A stretch of 64,000 bases of DNA from Siphonodentalium dalli (GCA_032622095.1 CP136063.1:88329980-88393979); one strand, 5' to 3'; counted from the first letter of the stretch, positions 12,185 through 26,500 are shown. Translations and numbers: made by a program. Notes: generated by a model from the letters alone, not told the origin.

Positions 12185-12430
12185 ATTATGTAATGTTTGC
12201 AAGCTTGATTGGAACTGTGGTGTGTAAAATGTACAGTTCTTTGTTATACTAGAAGGAATATAATAGTTAGATTATCTTTAATATGGCTCTCAACATGTCT
12301 ATCTTGAAAGAGTTAGGAAATATTCCTGACAAAATAATATTCAATTTGACTAGAAATATTGCACATGAAGGATAACAAAACATAACACTAATACTATCTA
12401 CTGGTTGTAATGGGTTGTAAAAATACACAC

Positions 12431-12849
12431 AAAGTCTGAATTTAGTGTATTATTTGCAGAATGAGGTCCCCAGAGGGTGAATTTAGTGACGAAATCCCGC
12501 ACGGCGGGCCAGTGTCATCAAATTCACCCCCTGGGGACCTCATTCTGCTTAGGCCTCATCCTCTGGGAAGTATCTATAGTCTCAAATTAACATTGTTTTT
12601 AGTGACTTTTTCCCTTCTATATCCCCCTAAATTGCAGGAGATAAAATGCATAATTGAGGTGAATAATGGGTGAACATCACCAACTTCAACTGGGGAACTT
12701 CAATCTCCCATAGCAGTTGAGGCCTAAGCAGAATGAGGTCCCAGAGGTTAAATTTGGTGATGCTAGCCTGCTGTGCAGGATAGCGTAACTAAATTCACCC
12801 TCATGGGGACCTCATTCTCCAAATGACAGACACACTATATGCAGGCTTG
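12431..12849. mobile_element. B-type MITE, copy 4
   Basis: Family hairpins at both ends; right end GCAGGCTTG; left end decayed. Confidence 0.7.
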
Positions 12850-12901
12850 GATACACATCTCTCTGAAGGGTGTCAGGATGTTTATTACCAAAAGTCAACT
12901 A

Positions 12902-13113
12902 CAGTAATGCTCTAAGTAATCGACCTCTTAACCACAGCAGAATTATGGGTAACTTTTCAGGATTTAGTCGGAAATATGGCTTGTTGCCATTCATCGGAAA
13001 GCTCTCCCCGAGAGCTTTCCGATGAATGGCAACAAGCCATATTTCCGACTAAATCCTGAAAAGTTACCCATAATTCTGCTGTGGTTAAGAGGTCGATTAA
13101 TTAGAGCATTACT
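12902..13113. mobile_element. A-type MITE, copy 4 (near-perfect hairpin)
   Basis: CAGTAATGCTCTAAGTAATC ... GAGCATTACTG with TA flanks; the centre CTCTCCCCGAGAG closes an almost exact palindrome. Confidence 0.85.
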
Positions 13114-13131
13114 GTAGTTCTAGTTTCATTC

Positions 13132-14020
13132 GACGTAAACCAGCTAGTGAAATCAGTAGGGTTAATACTGGTTTATGTTGATATATGGTTGCCGTACTCT
13201 TCTATAGTGGACATTAACCTCTTCGCTGCTAAATGACGTAGTGTGCTGGGCTATTGACGTTATTGCCATTTTCCAATGGAAAAATATAATGGAAATATCA
13301 CAAGAACCATAAAACTGACTCAGTTGAAAGGCTATTATCTTTCATAATTGTGGAACATCATACATTGTTTGAAACTTCGAGATACAGTTAATCCAATGCA
13401 CAAATCTCTGAGTTCCAGTTGTGAATAATGGCCTACTGCTAATGTGCTGAAGTAGGTCCCTAGCTACTACCGACCATATAGCACACGGCATGTAATTTTA
13501 CGTCCGTAATAGTTAAGGACATCATAGCAGCGAAGAGGTTAAGCGTAAATCACCTGCTCTTCTAAAAACACCAATGACAGTAATAAAATGTCACGACTGA
13601 AAGTAACCCAGTTTATTCCATATAAAATATACTTGTTCTGAATGCCATAAGAGTTGTCAACTTCAGCAGTAATTAATGTGAAATATATATTTTATCACAA
13701 TGTTTACATAATTTCAAAAGAATAAAAATCGATTGACCTTGCGAACTTCATAATAGTTGGGGGTCTTCTCCAGATGTAAACAAATAGATCAACTGTGAGG
13801 TTACTTCTAATTACAAGGCATTTTATGTGAGTAATTTAACACAAAAATTATGTGCCATTATGCCCATATAAGATATCACTCTTTCCGATAAATGTCGATT
13901 AAAATTGATGAAAATTCCTGCCACCAGATCTGTGCATAAATTCCGCTATAGAAGAGTAAGGAAACTGTACTTAAACTTAAACCAGTATTATCCCTACAGA
14001 TTTCACAGCTGGTTTACGTC
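13132..14020. mobile_element. Long inverted-repeat transposon with a nested TTAA element
   Basis: GACGTAAACCAGCTAGTGAA at the left is complemented at the right end; arms are about 90 bp. It contains the 13218-13538 element. No coding capacity seen. Confidence 0.65.
13218..13538. mobile_element. Nested TTAA-flanked MITE (piggyBac-like), 321 bp
   Basis: TTAA at 13214-13217 and 13539-13542; inverted ends CCTCTTCGCTGCTA and TAGCAGCGAAGAGG. Confidence 0.75.
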
Positions 14021-15682
14021 AAAGGAATCTTGGACTACAATATGACCTGTTCCTTCAAGTTTAGAGTCAAAATTTTTCCAATATTTTGAGGAATTCCACA
14101 ATGTGTGACATCTATATATTATCAACAGTAAATGACAATGCAACATAACACCGAACAAAATCCACTCGTAAGAATCTTTTTGTTGGTTCTAACACATTGA
14201 CAGATGCATACATTCAAATGCGTGCCCTCCAGAACAGCTTTAATGGTTGGAATAAGCTGAGAAATCTTTCTATAACATCAACATACAGCAAAAGATACTA
14301 AACACTTATATTGAAGAAAATGCCCAAACAAATTATGTTTTGTTTCACAGACAATACCCCCCCCCTAATCCATTTTAACGTTGTCACATTGAATTGTCAT
14401 GTTGCCTTCAAAAAGTCTGGTCATATCTGTTAATGATAACATTTTTTTTAGATGAAACATTTCCTTTGATATACGCATTAATGTTAATGTCGTGATTTAA
14501 ACAATATGATCATTAGTTGGGCAACTCCATGACAGAAAATGGATGAGCTGTGCATTTTATGGTAAAAACATCAAATTTTGTATCCAATATCCCGAGGTGA
14601 TATCATGCATCCAAATTTTGTATCCAATATCCCGATCTGGATATCATGCCAAGCTAGGAAAAGCCCATGGTTGCCATAGTAACCTTCAAAAAACATGTCT
14701 ACCAAAAATGCCAAACTGGCTTTATGTAAGTGGTACCCTCGGGTAACCCTTCCCTCCCTCAACGATGTTTCAAAATTGTGAAACAAAACAACAACTTCTT
14801 TTGACGTTACCAAATAACTATATATATAATTATATACTTCAAATAAATTAAAGATAGGCAATGTATAAATAAAATCTGTCAAATATATAGCATAAAATTA
14901 AATGTATATTAATGTAAATAAATAATTAAATGCCAAAGAAATTCAGTTAATAAATACATAGATACAGCAAATAAATAATAATTTTTATCAATATATTACT
15001 AGTATGTCATATGCACAAAGGAATGACTGAAATGGAGTGTATTTTTTGGAAGAAATATCTGGAATGATCATGATTGAACTATTTGGTTAATATAAAAAAT
15101 ACTTGTTAAGGAATATAAATTAATGCATTTCTGCATGAGCGCATCATTTCCTCTGGGAAAGTTTACACAAGTAATCAAACTTTTTAGTCAAATTACTTGC
15201 AAAACTTTCAATTAATTATGCAAAATATTTCCAAAAAACCAATATTGTATTCTCATAGGATCCAAATAACATAAAACATTGTCTGAATCTCATTCTATTA
15301 AGCACACATATCGTCGGTGGGCTATTAACAGGTCGTACCTCCGGAAAATCAATTTGTTCAGGAGACACACAAATCTGGTGTCTGCAAATAATTTTGCACA
15401 ATAACACCTCATATCACACTTGTTATAATATTTTTCACTTTCGTATTCAATTATCTTCTAGTTGATGAGAAAATGTGATTTTATGGTGTTATATGACATT
15501 TTAGAAGTAAAAAGTAGAAAATTACTAGAATTATACAACCTTTTGTAACAGTTTGTTTTGACGATCGGTAAATCGAGGGTAAAGTAACGAGGGGTAAAAT
15601 TACCTCAGTTGACGTTACCGCTGGGTAAAGTTGCCTTGGGTGAAATCAGTTATAAACAATAAGGTTAACAAGATAAGCTTAA
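14021..15682. other. No gene recognised
   Basis: AT-rich. The only structure seen is a direct duplication of about 39 bp containing AAATTTTGTATCCAATATCC at 14573-14649. The 103-codon minus-strand frame at 14571-14882 lies over it and has no recognisable protein. Confidence 0.5.
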
Positions 15683-15917
15683 CCCTTTCATGACGGGAGC
15701 AGCACTGGTGCAGAATTAAAGATCCTGTGCCAGTGTAGTCTCATATATGCGAGTCTCCCATAGGGAGCCTCACATATATAAGAGAATGCACTGGCTTACA
15801 AGGTAAAGTACATATTGTTTGGTTAAGAAATTCTCTCTATGGGAGACTTGGATATATAAGAGAATGCATTGGCTCAGGGTTTTCACCAAATTTCAGGAAG
15901 CTCCAGTCATGGAAGAG
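15683..15917. mobile_element. C-type MITE, copy 5
   Basis: TTAA at 15679-15682 and 15918-15921; CCCTTTCATGACGGGAGCAG ... TCATGGAAGAG. Confidence 0.78.
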
Positions 15918-16275
15918 TTAACTGCATTAAATTAGCTTTGGAATTATTCTAGCCAAAATTGTATATTATATGATGGAGGAATACAGATCAAATTGAGCGA
16001 GCTTCATATACATTTAGGTTGTGTTGTAAAATTCTGTTCTGATTATCCTCATGTGATAACCTAATCACAATATATTACAAACAGGTGTATAACAAGTAAT
16101 AAATATCGCCGAAATATGAGACAACAAATATAATTGAGCATGTGTCAAACAAATATGGAGTATTATGCTATGATATCTTCATAGTTGTTAAAGATGTATT
16201 CAAGGTTTTGGATTTATTATAACAACATGTTTCAAAAACTTATAGTACACCACCATTGGCTTTGCCCCCATTTAA

Positions 16276-16792
16276 AAGGAATCAAGACAATCACAGTGGG
16301 TAAATGTGCACAAAAATAAAAGTCTGTGAAAACATCACCACTAAGAACATGGAGAAATAGATACAAATTATTCTTGTATCCATGTTTGATAATTCTCCAA
16401 TAACGATTGTTGAAACCATTGTTATGTAAACAAAACTGTTCTGTTGATTTGTCAACAAACATCACTAAATGTGTAGTATGTTCAGGTATTTTAGTCTGAT
16501 TATGATTTTCAGAATATTTTTCAATGCTTTGACCTTTTCCAATGTTTACTGTCAAGTTTTAATCAAATTTTGGTATCTAATTGGGTTATTTGGACTTTTA
16601 TCAGAAATTCCACTGTAACAGTAATATTTACATGACAATGATTTTGAAATGTGAAATCTCATTCTTTGAGAGTTATTAATAATGAAAATAAGAAAAAGTC
16701 AATCTATTTTTTCATGTACTTGTTGATAAACAAGACTTTTCTGTTATTTCGCATGAACCCACTTTGAAGGCCTTTAGTCCCTTTAAAATCTT
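16276..16792. mobile_element. G-type TTAA-flanked element
   Basis: TTAA at 16272-16275 and 16793-16796; CACAGTGGGTAAATG near the left and ACCCACTTTGAAGG near the right are inverted. The 107-codon minus-strand frame is repeat. Confidence 0.6.
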
Positions 16793-16861
16793 ATAAGAAG
16801 CCTCAAAATCATAACAGGCTTCTAAAAATTAGCCTCGAACTCAGAATACATCTCTAATGTA

Positions 16862-17128
16862 CAGTAATTCCCTAAATCGACTCCTTAACCACACAAGAAT
16901 TTCAGGATTCAGTCAGAAATATGGCTTGTTGCCATTCATCGGAAAGCTCTCACTGTAGGTCGTTTGTTTATCTTATCATCTGAATATGTCCCACCAATCT
17001 ATGTGAATTCTTCTCTCTCACTGAGAGCTTTCCGATGAATGGCAACAAGCCATATTTCCGACTAAATCCTGAAAAATGACCCATAATTCTGCTGTGGTTA
17101 AGGACTCGATTATTTAGGGCATTACTGT
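16862..17128. mobile_element. A-type MITE, copy 5, next to the MYT1-like stop
   Basis: CAGTAATTCCCTAAATCGAC ... GGGCATTACTG with TA flanks; extra loop sequence of about 70 bp at the centre. Probably in the 3' UTR. Confidence 0.8.
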
Positions 17129-17179
17129 ATAATTAATAATAAGGAATGACTTAGAACGACAAATATTTTTTCTGAGGCC

Positions 17180-17565
17180 TTAGAACTGTACAGCTATTCC
17201 AGAAAAGGCTCTCTTCAAACCACCAAACAGTTCATTACTTTCTCCATTTTTCACTGCTAGGAGTCGCTGTATTTTAGCCATATACATATCAAGGTTTTCA
17301 TCCGTGACGGTTTCCGTACAATTAGGAATGGGAACTGTTTTAAGGCATGAGATGATCTGATCTCGACAATTCCTTATGTAGTTCCCCGTTTCTTTGTTTC
17401 GTTCGTCCAGGTATCGGTGCTCTTCTTCCTCCTCCTGTAGCTTACTTTCGAGAACAGCGACTTCCGATTTAACTTGTATCAACTTAGACTCAACCTCCTG
17501 ATTGGCTTTTTTTAACTCTTCGATATCTTTATCCAGTCGCAACAGATCGTCATCTTCATTTAGAT
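17180..17565 (-). CDS. MYT1: MYT1-like exon 19: C-terminal coiled coil and stop
   Basis: 386 nt; acceptor CTTCAG after TTGTTTC; stop TAA at 17180-17182. Encodes [20 protein letters not shown] followed by heptad-rich sequence ([20 protein letters not shown]) and ends in [12 protein letters not shown]. The layout matches the vertebrate C-terminus (coiled coil, then a tail such as IKQAVRGIQV). The family coiled coil is thought to mediate protein interaction. An A-type MITE begins 52 bp past the stop. Confidence 0.96.
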
Positions 17566-20500
17566 CTGAAGGAAACAATTTATTAATTATTATTAACAGA
17601 AAATATTGTTTGCATAGCTTTGCATGAAAAATTGTTAAGCTTGGTGGCCAAATAAATAAAAAATACTGTGTTCTCAGGCATCTCCCTTATCATCCGAGGA
17701 GGGCCTCATCACCCGAAGAGGCCCTCATCAAAAACTTTTATTTACAAATTCGTTGAGAATTTTCATAGAGTTCACAACTCAATTAAACCAAACCAAACTA
17801 ATTAAATTGGTGTCACCTCAGTCCGATATTGGAAAGAGAATATAAATAAATGATTTTACTTGTCCAATGAAGGGGTTGTTACTGTTAGAAAGGGGGAGTC
17901 TCTCCACAGCTCACATGCGGTCACTGTTGCCATTCAGGATATGGCTTGTTGTAGGCATATTTGCTTCCGCATACAAGCCTGGAAATAGGGTGTCTGTCAT
18001 TTGCAGAATGAGGTCCCCAGAGGGTGAATTTAGTGACGCTACCCCGCATAGCGGGGGACCTCATTCTGCTTAGGCCCTCAACTGCTATGACAGACCTAGG
18101 ATCAAATTGAAGTTCCCCAGTTGAAGTTGGTGGTGTTCACCCATTGGGCGCCTCGATTATGGATTTTATCTTCTGCAAATTAGGGGATATAGAAACTTCC
18201 CAGATGGGAAAACGTAACTAAAAACAATATTAATTTGATACCATAGATACTTCCCAGAAGATGAGGCCTAAGCAGAATGAGGTCCCCAGAGGGTGAATTT
18301 AGTGATGCTAGCCCGCTATGCGGGATAGCATCACTAAATTCACCCTCTAGGGACCTCATTCTGCAAATGACAGACACGCTATTTGCAGGCTTGTCCGCAT
18401 ATATTCAGGGAAGGAAAGGAAAATAGGAAATTTGTATATATTATACAGTTTAAAGATGGTATATCTCTTCCAGAAAGTTTTATATAGTTTCTGGGGTATA
18501 AAATAATAGATATGAATCGAGGACACCTGTCCACAAAAGTTTCTATCAATTTTATTTAGAATTTCTAATCACATCTGTGGGGTAGTTTTAGGGGCTATTT
18601 TTAGAACAGAAATACAATTTGCTGTGATTGATGGTGCTAACAAGATAGAGTTCTCCTTCTTGGTATGCTTTTCGTATTCTCCGAAATTTACTTACGATCG
18701 AAATAAACCACTTTATTGTGTGATAGAAGACAGAAGAGATAGACCACCTTTAATTTTAGGAAAAATAACTTACTGAATCCAGCTTCTACTTTGGAATGCA
18801 GAATGGCCAGTTCTATTGGGCTAATTTTGGCTTTCTTGAAAGTCTGTGAGGCCCAAGGACAACCAGAAAGACTACGATGGGAGATAAATGTTCCGTTCGC
18901 ATGGCCCGATCCATCACAACCAGGAGTGGGACAGCTGAAAAGTGAGATAATTGTTATTGTAATTCACAAGTTCTGGTATTATACAGTAATGCCCTAATTA
19001 ATCGACTCCTTAACCACAGCAGAATTATGGGTAACTTTTCAGGATTTAGTCGGAAATATGGCTTGTTGCCATTCATTGGAAAGCAGTAACGCATCTGATT
19101 TGTCTTTTTCTCCATATTATATTCTTATTTGTTATGTGATACATGTACAGCAACTTCGAACACAATGTGCGGGCCCTATTTAAAGTCTCTAAAACAACTC
19201 ATCAACAAGTACATGTAAAAATAGATTGATTTTGTTCATATTTTCATTATCAATAACTCTCCCAAGAATGAGATTTCACTTATTGAAACCATTGTTATGT
19301 AAACATTACTGTTACAGTGGCACTACCGATCAAATTCCAATTTATAATAAATAACAAAGTTTAATTAAAACATGACAGTGAACATTGGAAAAGGTCAAAG
19401 CATAGAAAAATATTCTGAATATCATATTCATGGCAGAATAAATTATATGAACTTTCTACACGATTAGCGATGTTTGTTGACAAATCACCAGACAGTTTTG
19501 GTTACGATGTTAAAATATGCCAAAGGGTTAAAGAATGGGCTATTAATTAGGACAAATATTCAAGATAATCACCCCTCGAGATAATATATCACTTCCCATG
19601 ATACAGTCAGAAATGGTCATGGTATGAGCATCTAACCCATTTTTCAAGTGGGAATATTTTGCAATAAGTTATAAGTGACTATATACGGTTGACATTTAAC
19701 TAAATTAGCACTGCATCATGCCCACACTGGTCCATCAAAGTAGACTAATCAGGTAAGAGGTATATTTGGAAATTTATGAGTCCACTTTATACCCTCAACG
19801 GTCGTAAATTTCCGAATATAAAATCAGTTTTTTCCTGATAAGTCTACTTTGGTGGACTACCCCATACCAACCTTGTGGGTTCCAACTTGATATCGGCATC
19901 CCAGGCTATGTCTTGTTTCTCTACGCTAGCCAGTAGCTGGCGATGCAATTTATTTTTGTTGGCAAGAGGACAGCCAGAAGCACTGCGAATTGAAATAAGG
20001 GAGGTTGTCATTGAATAATTTAATCAATAGCTATCAATTCATGGAATACTGTAAAACAAATGGTTGTCACTCAATCAGCATTTAAGTTTATTACTTGATA
20101 ACTTTAACCGGCATCAGTCACTCTTCAATAAAGTACAGGTGCAGCTGAATATGTTTTGGCACGATGCCAGAATTGTTGGTTTTAATTGATCGACCAATGA
20201 AAATGCTGAAATTGAAGTTCCTCTTCAACTGGATTCATGACTGACAGGTGTTTGTTGCCAAGACATTATTGTTGATTGAAAGGAATTTAATTAATTTTAT
20301 GAGAATATACTGGTGAAAATTGGATGTTTTTGACCAATACTGGATTAAATTATAAGAAATAACTCTTGTTTAGATTAAAGGCCCATTTAATTTTTGAGTC
20401 ACCTATTATTTTTTTATAGTGCCTTGATATACGCCTTTAATAACAATCTATGACATAAAATATGATTAAATTACTATAATTGATCACCATTTGGTATGTC

Positions 20501-23500
20501 TGTGTCTCAGAAGGTGCCCACAGAGTAATAGATAATAGCTGAAATCATTTAAACCTCTCCCTGTTTAGCTTCCAGAATGCAACAAAACTGATATAGATTT
20601 ATTCCCCTTCCGTTGAAAATAGTAGTGCTTACAGTACAATACAGATGAAACTTAAGCACAGCAAACATGTCGGCACCTCAACAACATGTTCACAGTTTAT
20701 TTCACCAGATAAGTTGATAATACAATGTTTTGGTGCTTCTTCTTTCAAATGTTATAAAATATGGCATATATTTTATATATGTGATATGGGGTTCATGAAA
20801 CTTAAGTGGGCCTTTAAGGTTATGAGTTATAACCGAAAAGTTTTAAGGCAAACATTTACTATAACGAGAGTTATTTCTTAAAACATTCAGGTCAGAATAA
20901 ACAGAGAGCTGCATTTGTGTGTTACCTACAATCATTTTATGGCCCGAGTGCAATGGCATAAGGATGACCTGATATACTGGAAATGAGACTGTCATCAATT
21001 TCTAGCCAGTAATACACATATGTGGTTCGGTATTTATTACATGCCTGACCAACATCCCATATCTGATATATTTCTCCATATTGCACAATGTATATTATAA
21101 TTTTGTTATGTGTTCAATGCTTATTTGGTGTTACAGATCCAGTTGCATTGTCATGTTAAACTTCATGATATCAATGTTGCATATTTCCAACGTATGGGTT
21201 AAAATTATGGAATGGTTGATTAGCACGATCAGAGTTTTTTCAGTAGCAGTCATGTAATATTAGTAATAAATGTCACCAGATTTATTTTCTGAGTGATCAC
21301 ATGTACAGTAATGCCCTAAATAATCGACTCATTAACCACAGCAGAACTATGGGTAATTTTTCAGGATTTAGTCAGTGAGAGCTTTCCGATGAATGGCAAC
21401 AAGCCATATTTCCGACTAAATCCTGAAAAATGACCCATAATTCTGCTGTGGTTAAGGAGTCAATTATTTAGGGCATTACTGTATAACAAATGAGAATTTT
21501 GAGATGCTGGGAACCCAAATCAACATTCATCCAAGCCTGGAAATAGTGTGTTAGTCATTAGCAGAATGAGGTCTCCAGAGAGTGAATTTTACCACCCTCT
21601 AGGAACCTCTTTCTGCTATGGGAGACCTAGGATCAGATTGACCGAAGTTCCCCAGTTGAAGTTGGTGATGTTCACCCATTAGTCACCTCGATTATGAATT
21701 TTATTTTATGCAAATTAGGCTATATAGAAACAGAACAGAAGGGAAAAAGTAACTAATACAATGTTAATTGGAGACAATTGATATGCCCCAGAAGATGAGG
21801 CATAAGTAGAATGAGGTCGCCAGAGGGTGAATTTGGTGACACTAGCCTGCTGTGTGGGATAGTCACTACATTAACCCTCTGGGCACATCATTCTGCAAAT
21901 GTCAGACACACAATTTCCAGACTGCATTAATCAATTATGAATCAGATATTCTGTTACATGTATATTAATTACTATATGAATATGGGTTTATTACTAATTA
22001 TGAATTTTATTAGAGAGTTATAATCCAAAATCAGATATAAGCGACATAATTGAAAAATAATGTCAGACACAAGCCTGCAAATAGCATGTCTGTCATTTGC
22101 AGAATGAGGTCCCCAGAGGGTGAATTTGGTGACGCTATCCCACACAGCAGGCTAGCATCACCAAATTCACCCTCTGGAGACCTCATTCTGCTTAGGCCTC
22201 ATCTTCTGGGAAGTATCTATAGTCTCAAATTAACATTGTTTTTAGTTACATTTTCCCTTCTGTGAAGTTTCTATATCCCCTAATTTGCAGAATATAAAAT
22301 GCATAATTGAGGTGCCCTATATGTAAACATCACCAGCTTCAACTGGGGAACTCAATCTGATCCTAGATCTACCATAGCAGTTGAGGGCCTAGGCAGATTG
22401 AGGTTCCCAGAGGGTGAATTTGGTGATGCTAGCCTGCTGTGGGGGTGGCATCACTAAATTTACCCTCTGGGGACCTCATGCTGCAAATGTCAGACATGCT
22501 ATATTCAGGATTGTCTATGTGAATATTTCATGATCTCATGTAAAGGAGTCTTTGATTATTTAGTTCTAAAATTAACTATGACACAGTGGGGAATCACATG
22601 GTTTCGAGGTTGGTGAGTGTCACGCATTCAAAATGTGCAAAAGCACAAAAACAGAATATCCGAGGAACTGACACAAAACCTAGCAGTTTGACTGTTACGA
22701 GCATATGCCAGTTTATTTTCGAAACAAACCGATACCTTATTTGTTCTGAAAAACTTAGTGGTTTTCTATAACATTCTGACCAAAGTTGCCAGTCGGAGGT
22801 GCGTGGAATACACCAGTCCATACACCTTGGAGAATCCTTTGACTGACAACTTTGGTCAGAATGTTAGAGTAAACAAATGTGAATTTTGACATAAATGAGG
22901 TATCAACTTGTTTGAAAAATAGTATAGCATCTGCTCGTAGCTGTCAAAATAATATGTAATATGTCATATCTTAGTTTATTACCTTTTTTCCTCACTTCTG
23001 GTCGCGTTTTAGATCGCCTCTGCCATTTTGAATGCGTTATACTCATCAACTCGAAACCACGTGATTCCCCACCGTGTATGAACAAACAATTGGAAGTTTG
23101 TTTTGATTGATCAATAATAGATAATATAAAATTTCCAAAAAAAAAATGCTCTTGATAATTTATATTTTAAATTGCCAAGTTGTACAATTTATCATAAAAA
23201 ATACAAAACAACATCAAAGACAACAAAACACAAAATGATATGACATCCACGGCAGTAGATTGGATATGTATAAAAGCCAACTCAATGTTTTGTTTTCAAA
23301 TATTCGAAAATTAAATATACGAATTTTTTCTGGAAGAGTCATTTATATGGACTGGTAGAATCACTTTGTGGCATTTAGATCTATTTCTACCCCAGAGTGA
23401 AGACAGAAAAAACTGCTATGGTCTATATGTCACCTAGTGACATTTCCACCTCTGATATCGTGTGCACAATGGAGGTGGAATCACCCCTATGTAGAAAGTG

Positions 23501-26500
23501 GGTTAAGGGTCAGGGGACCTCAACTGGTATCAAACTGGAAAAAAGATTGTGTCCATCTAAAATTTACAATTAATTGCACACAAGTTGACCCATATGTAAA
23601 AGGTGCAGAAAAAACATTGTAAATGGCAATTGTATAAAAAAACAAGAATTTTACTTTGAATTGTTTCCTGATTTATACTGTAAACATGTGCTCAGAATTG
23701 TTTTTTCAAATAATTATGAAATTTGCTATTCTTTCACTAAAATCATTACCCATTCAGCAAATAAAGGTGATGATAAATAAAGTAAGTGAATCAAAAAAAA
23801 TATTTTTCGCTTGTGGAGGAAAAATGTACCGGATTCATGCAATATATGATCGGGAAGCACACAGGTCAGAACTATGATCTAGTTTTGATTATTTACCTGT
23901 CACCATGATGTGCAGGTACCAGCCTTGGTCGATATTAGGGCTTCACGGTTTTTCGGTATTTAGTCATACCGCGGTTTTGTTTTTAATACCGTGTAGTCGG
24001 TATTGGATTTCTTGAATAGTCGGTATACCGCTGCACACTATATTTCTTTTTCAGTCAGTTTTACGATAGCAAATGTCAATAAAATGCATACTCTGAGGCA
24101 CTAAATCGTGCCTGTAAGTAATGAACGAGAACGAGAACCAGCGAGACGAAACGAGAACCAGCGAGATGAAACGAGAACCAGCGAGATGAGACGATAACCA
24201 ACCAGTCGCGTAACTGCAGCAAAGTGCGAAAATCAATTATCACAAAGGCAGTGACAACATGTTGTACGCTGATGGATGTGTGTTTATTGTCGCCTCACAT
24301 GCAGCTAAAATTAATGTACACAAAGCAATAATTTTACCACGGTCGCCATCCATACAATTATGAAATGTAAACTATACTCTTACCATTGTTTCCGACTTCC
24401 GTGCTAATGTTTATCCACCTGCATCGAGACACCTTGGATAAATACGTATTGCTTGGGGACATTCTTAGTATAATCTGGACTTAAATCCCCTCATTGTACA
24501 TGTATATACTTGTTTTTTTGTTTTTTTTGCATAAGCGACGTCAGTAGTACCCCACACATTGTTAAGATCACAATCGACATGCATTGCGTTGTCCTCTTTT
24601 CGCGTGTCCGCGTGAATATTGCATTTCGTACTGCATGTCCCAAAGGATCTTAACTAGCGAAATGTTTGGACATTATTCTTGACGGTATTTAGTCATACCG
24701 CGGTATGGAAATTAATACCGTAGTCGGTATTGTGAAGGTGGATACCGTGAAGCTCTAGTCGATATAATGAATGAATTCTATACTGAATATAAATATGTGA
24801 GTGCAAACTGAGTAAATATAATGTGAATGAGGTTTGGGAATGTTCTATTAAAATAATTACTTGAGCGAACACACAAAATTATAAATACACCAGGTGTTGC
24901 GGTGGGAGAATTTTTTGGTGTTTTTTTACAATTGATAGCAGCAAATTATGTACCGCTTATACAATCAGGACATCCTTGGTTTCTGCATCGAATGCTTGCT
25001 GAATATAGGTATTAATGATATCTGTTTTCATGCATTTTCGGAATACATATCTCGATTGGTTAGACGTATATATACTTTCTAGGGAATTCCATAAAGATGG
25101 GAATGAATGGTATGGGAGAACTTCAGAATAAGAGATGATCCTTTTGTTTCTCAAGTATAATACAGATCCTTCAAATACCGGCAAGACACATTTGCATATA
25201 CTAGTACAGTAATGCCCTAAATAATCGACTCCTTAACCACAGCAGAATTATGGGTAATTTTTCAGGATTTAGTCGAAAATATGGCTTGTTGCCATTCATT
25301 GGAAAGCTCTCAGTGAGGCTTTCCGATGAATGGCAACAAGCCTGAAAAATTACCCATAATTCTGATGTGGTTAAGGAGTCGATTATTTAGGGCATTACTG
25401 TAGTCCCGATTCAAGGCAGTGTGGAAATTGTCGGCAGTTTTAAAAGAAACCAAAAATTACAAATATGAAAATAAAAAAAAATGAACATAAAAACATGAAA
25501 TAACTTAATGATAATAACACAAAATTACAGAAAACCAACAAAAATCTACAATAGATGACAAACAAAATAGACTTTTAAAATTGAAAACATAATAAATATC
25601 CTCCATAATAGACTTTATACATGAAAAATAAACACACAGAAACATATTCCATAAATAACATAGAATTGAAGCACCAAAAAGAACTGACAACATGATTTGT
25701 ACCTGCGGTGAGATAAATATTTGCCAGTCACATGACCTGAGCCATCACAGCCAGGTATCGGACATCTGTAAATAGGTCAATAGTATGTAATAAGTAATGA
25801 AATACAGAGACTGAGTATAGCTTTCATTAGATGTGTATACATGCTGATGGTGCAGTTTCATTACATTTGAACCTTATTCTTAATTATGTTATGAGATATG
25901 AAAAATATTAACCCTTTCTTTATCATACTAAATAATCATTTACGAGTAGTTATCCCCTAGGAAATGTTCAGATAATAAGTTCAACAAATAGATCATTTGT
26001 TGAACTTATTATCTGAACATTTCCCACCAATGAATATGAATCATTCAGCACTTTTATTATTTTTCCTCTATCTGTCGGCTCCACATATTTCCTGAACATC
26101 CCTCCAGATGAATAATAGTCCCTTCCAATGTATACTTTTATGACTGAGTAGGAGAATTCATGTATCAGAGAAAGGGTTAACCCTTTACCCAACAAACCGG
26201 CCAAAACCGGCCAAATAAAGCTTCAACAGCCTAAAATATCTTCGGTCTGTCTCAATAGAACCATACAAATATGGGTATCATTGGAACCGGCTCTTTGACC
26301 ACATTGTGATAGTTACAGTTATGCCCTGTGCCAATGCATTCTCTTATATATGCGAGTCGACCATAGGTCGCCTCGCATATATAAGAGAATGCATTGGCCT
26401 AAAAAAAATCTTTTTTACCATTTTTTCTTACATTCTTTAACAATTTTATAAATTTTAATGTGTTAAGCCAATGCATTCTCTTATATATGCGAGGCGACCT

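Larger units (their letters stand above)
16213..17179 (-). other. Probable 3' untranslated region, end uncertain
   Basis: Downstream of the stop there is no further coding sequence. The first clear AATAAA on the minus strand is at about 16213-16218, after an A-type MITE (16862-17128) and a G-type element (16276-16792). If used, the 3' UTR would be about 960 nt and mostly transposon. Other polyadenylation signals are possible. Confidence 0.3.

Noticed and set aside
14571-14882. 103-codon minus-strand frame
   Set aside because: Overlaps a 39-bp tandem duplication; no conserved motif, and the surrounding sequence is AT-rich non-coding.
16232-16555. 107-codon minus-strand frame just past the MYT1-like stop
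   Set aside because: Lies in a G-type transposon; not joined by splice sites to the gene.
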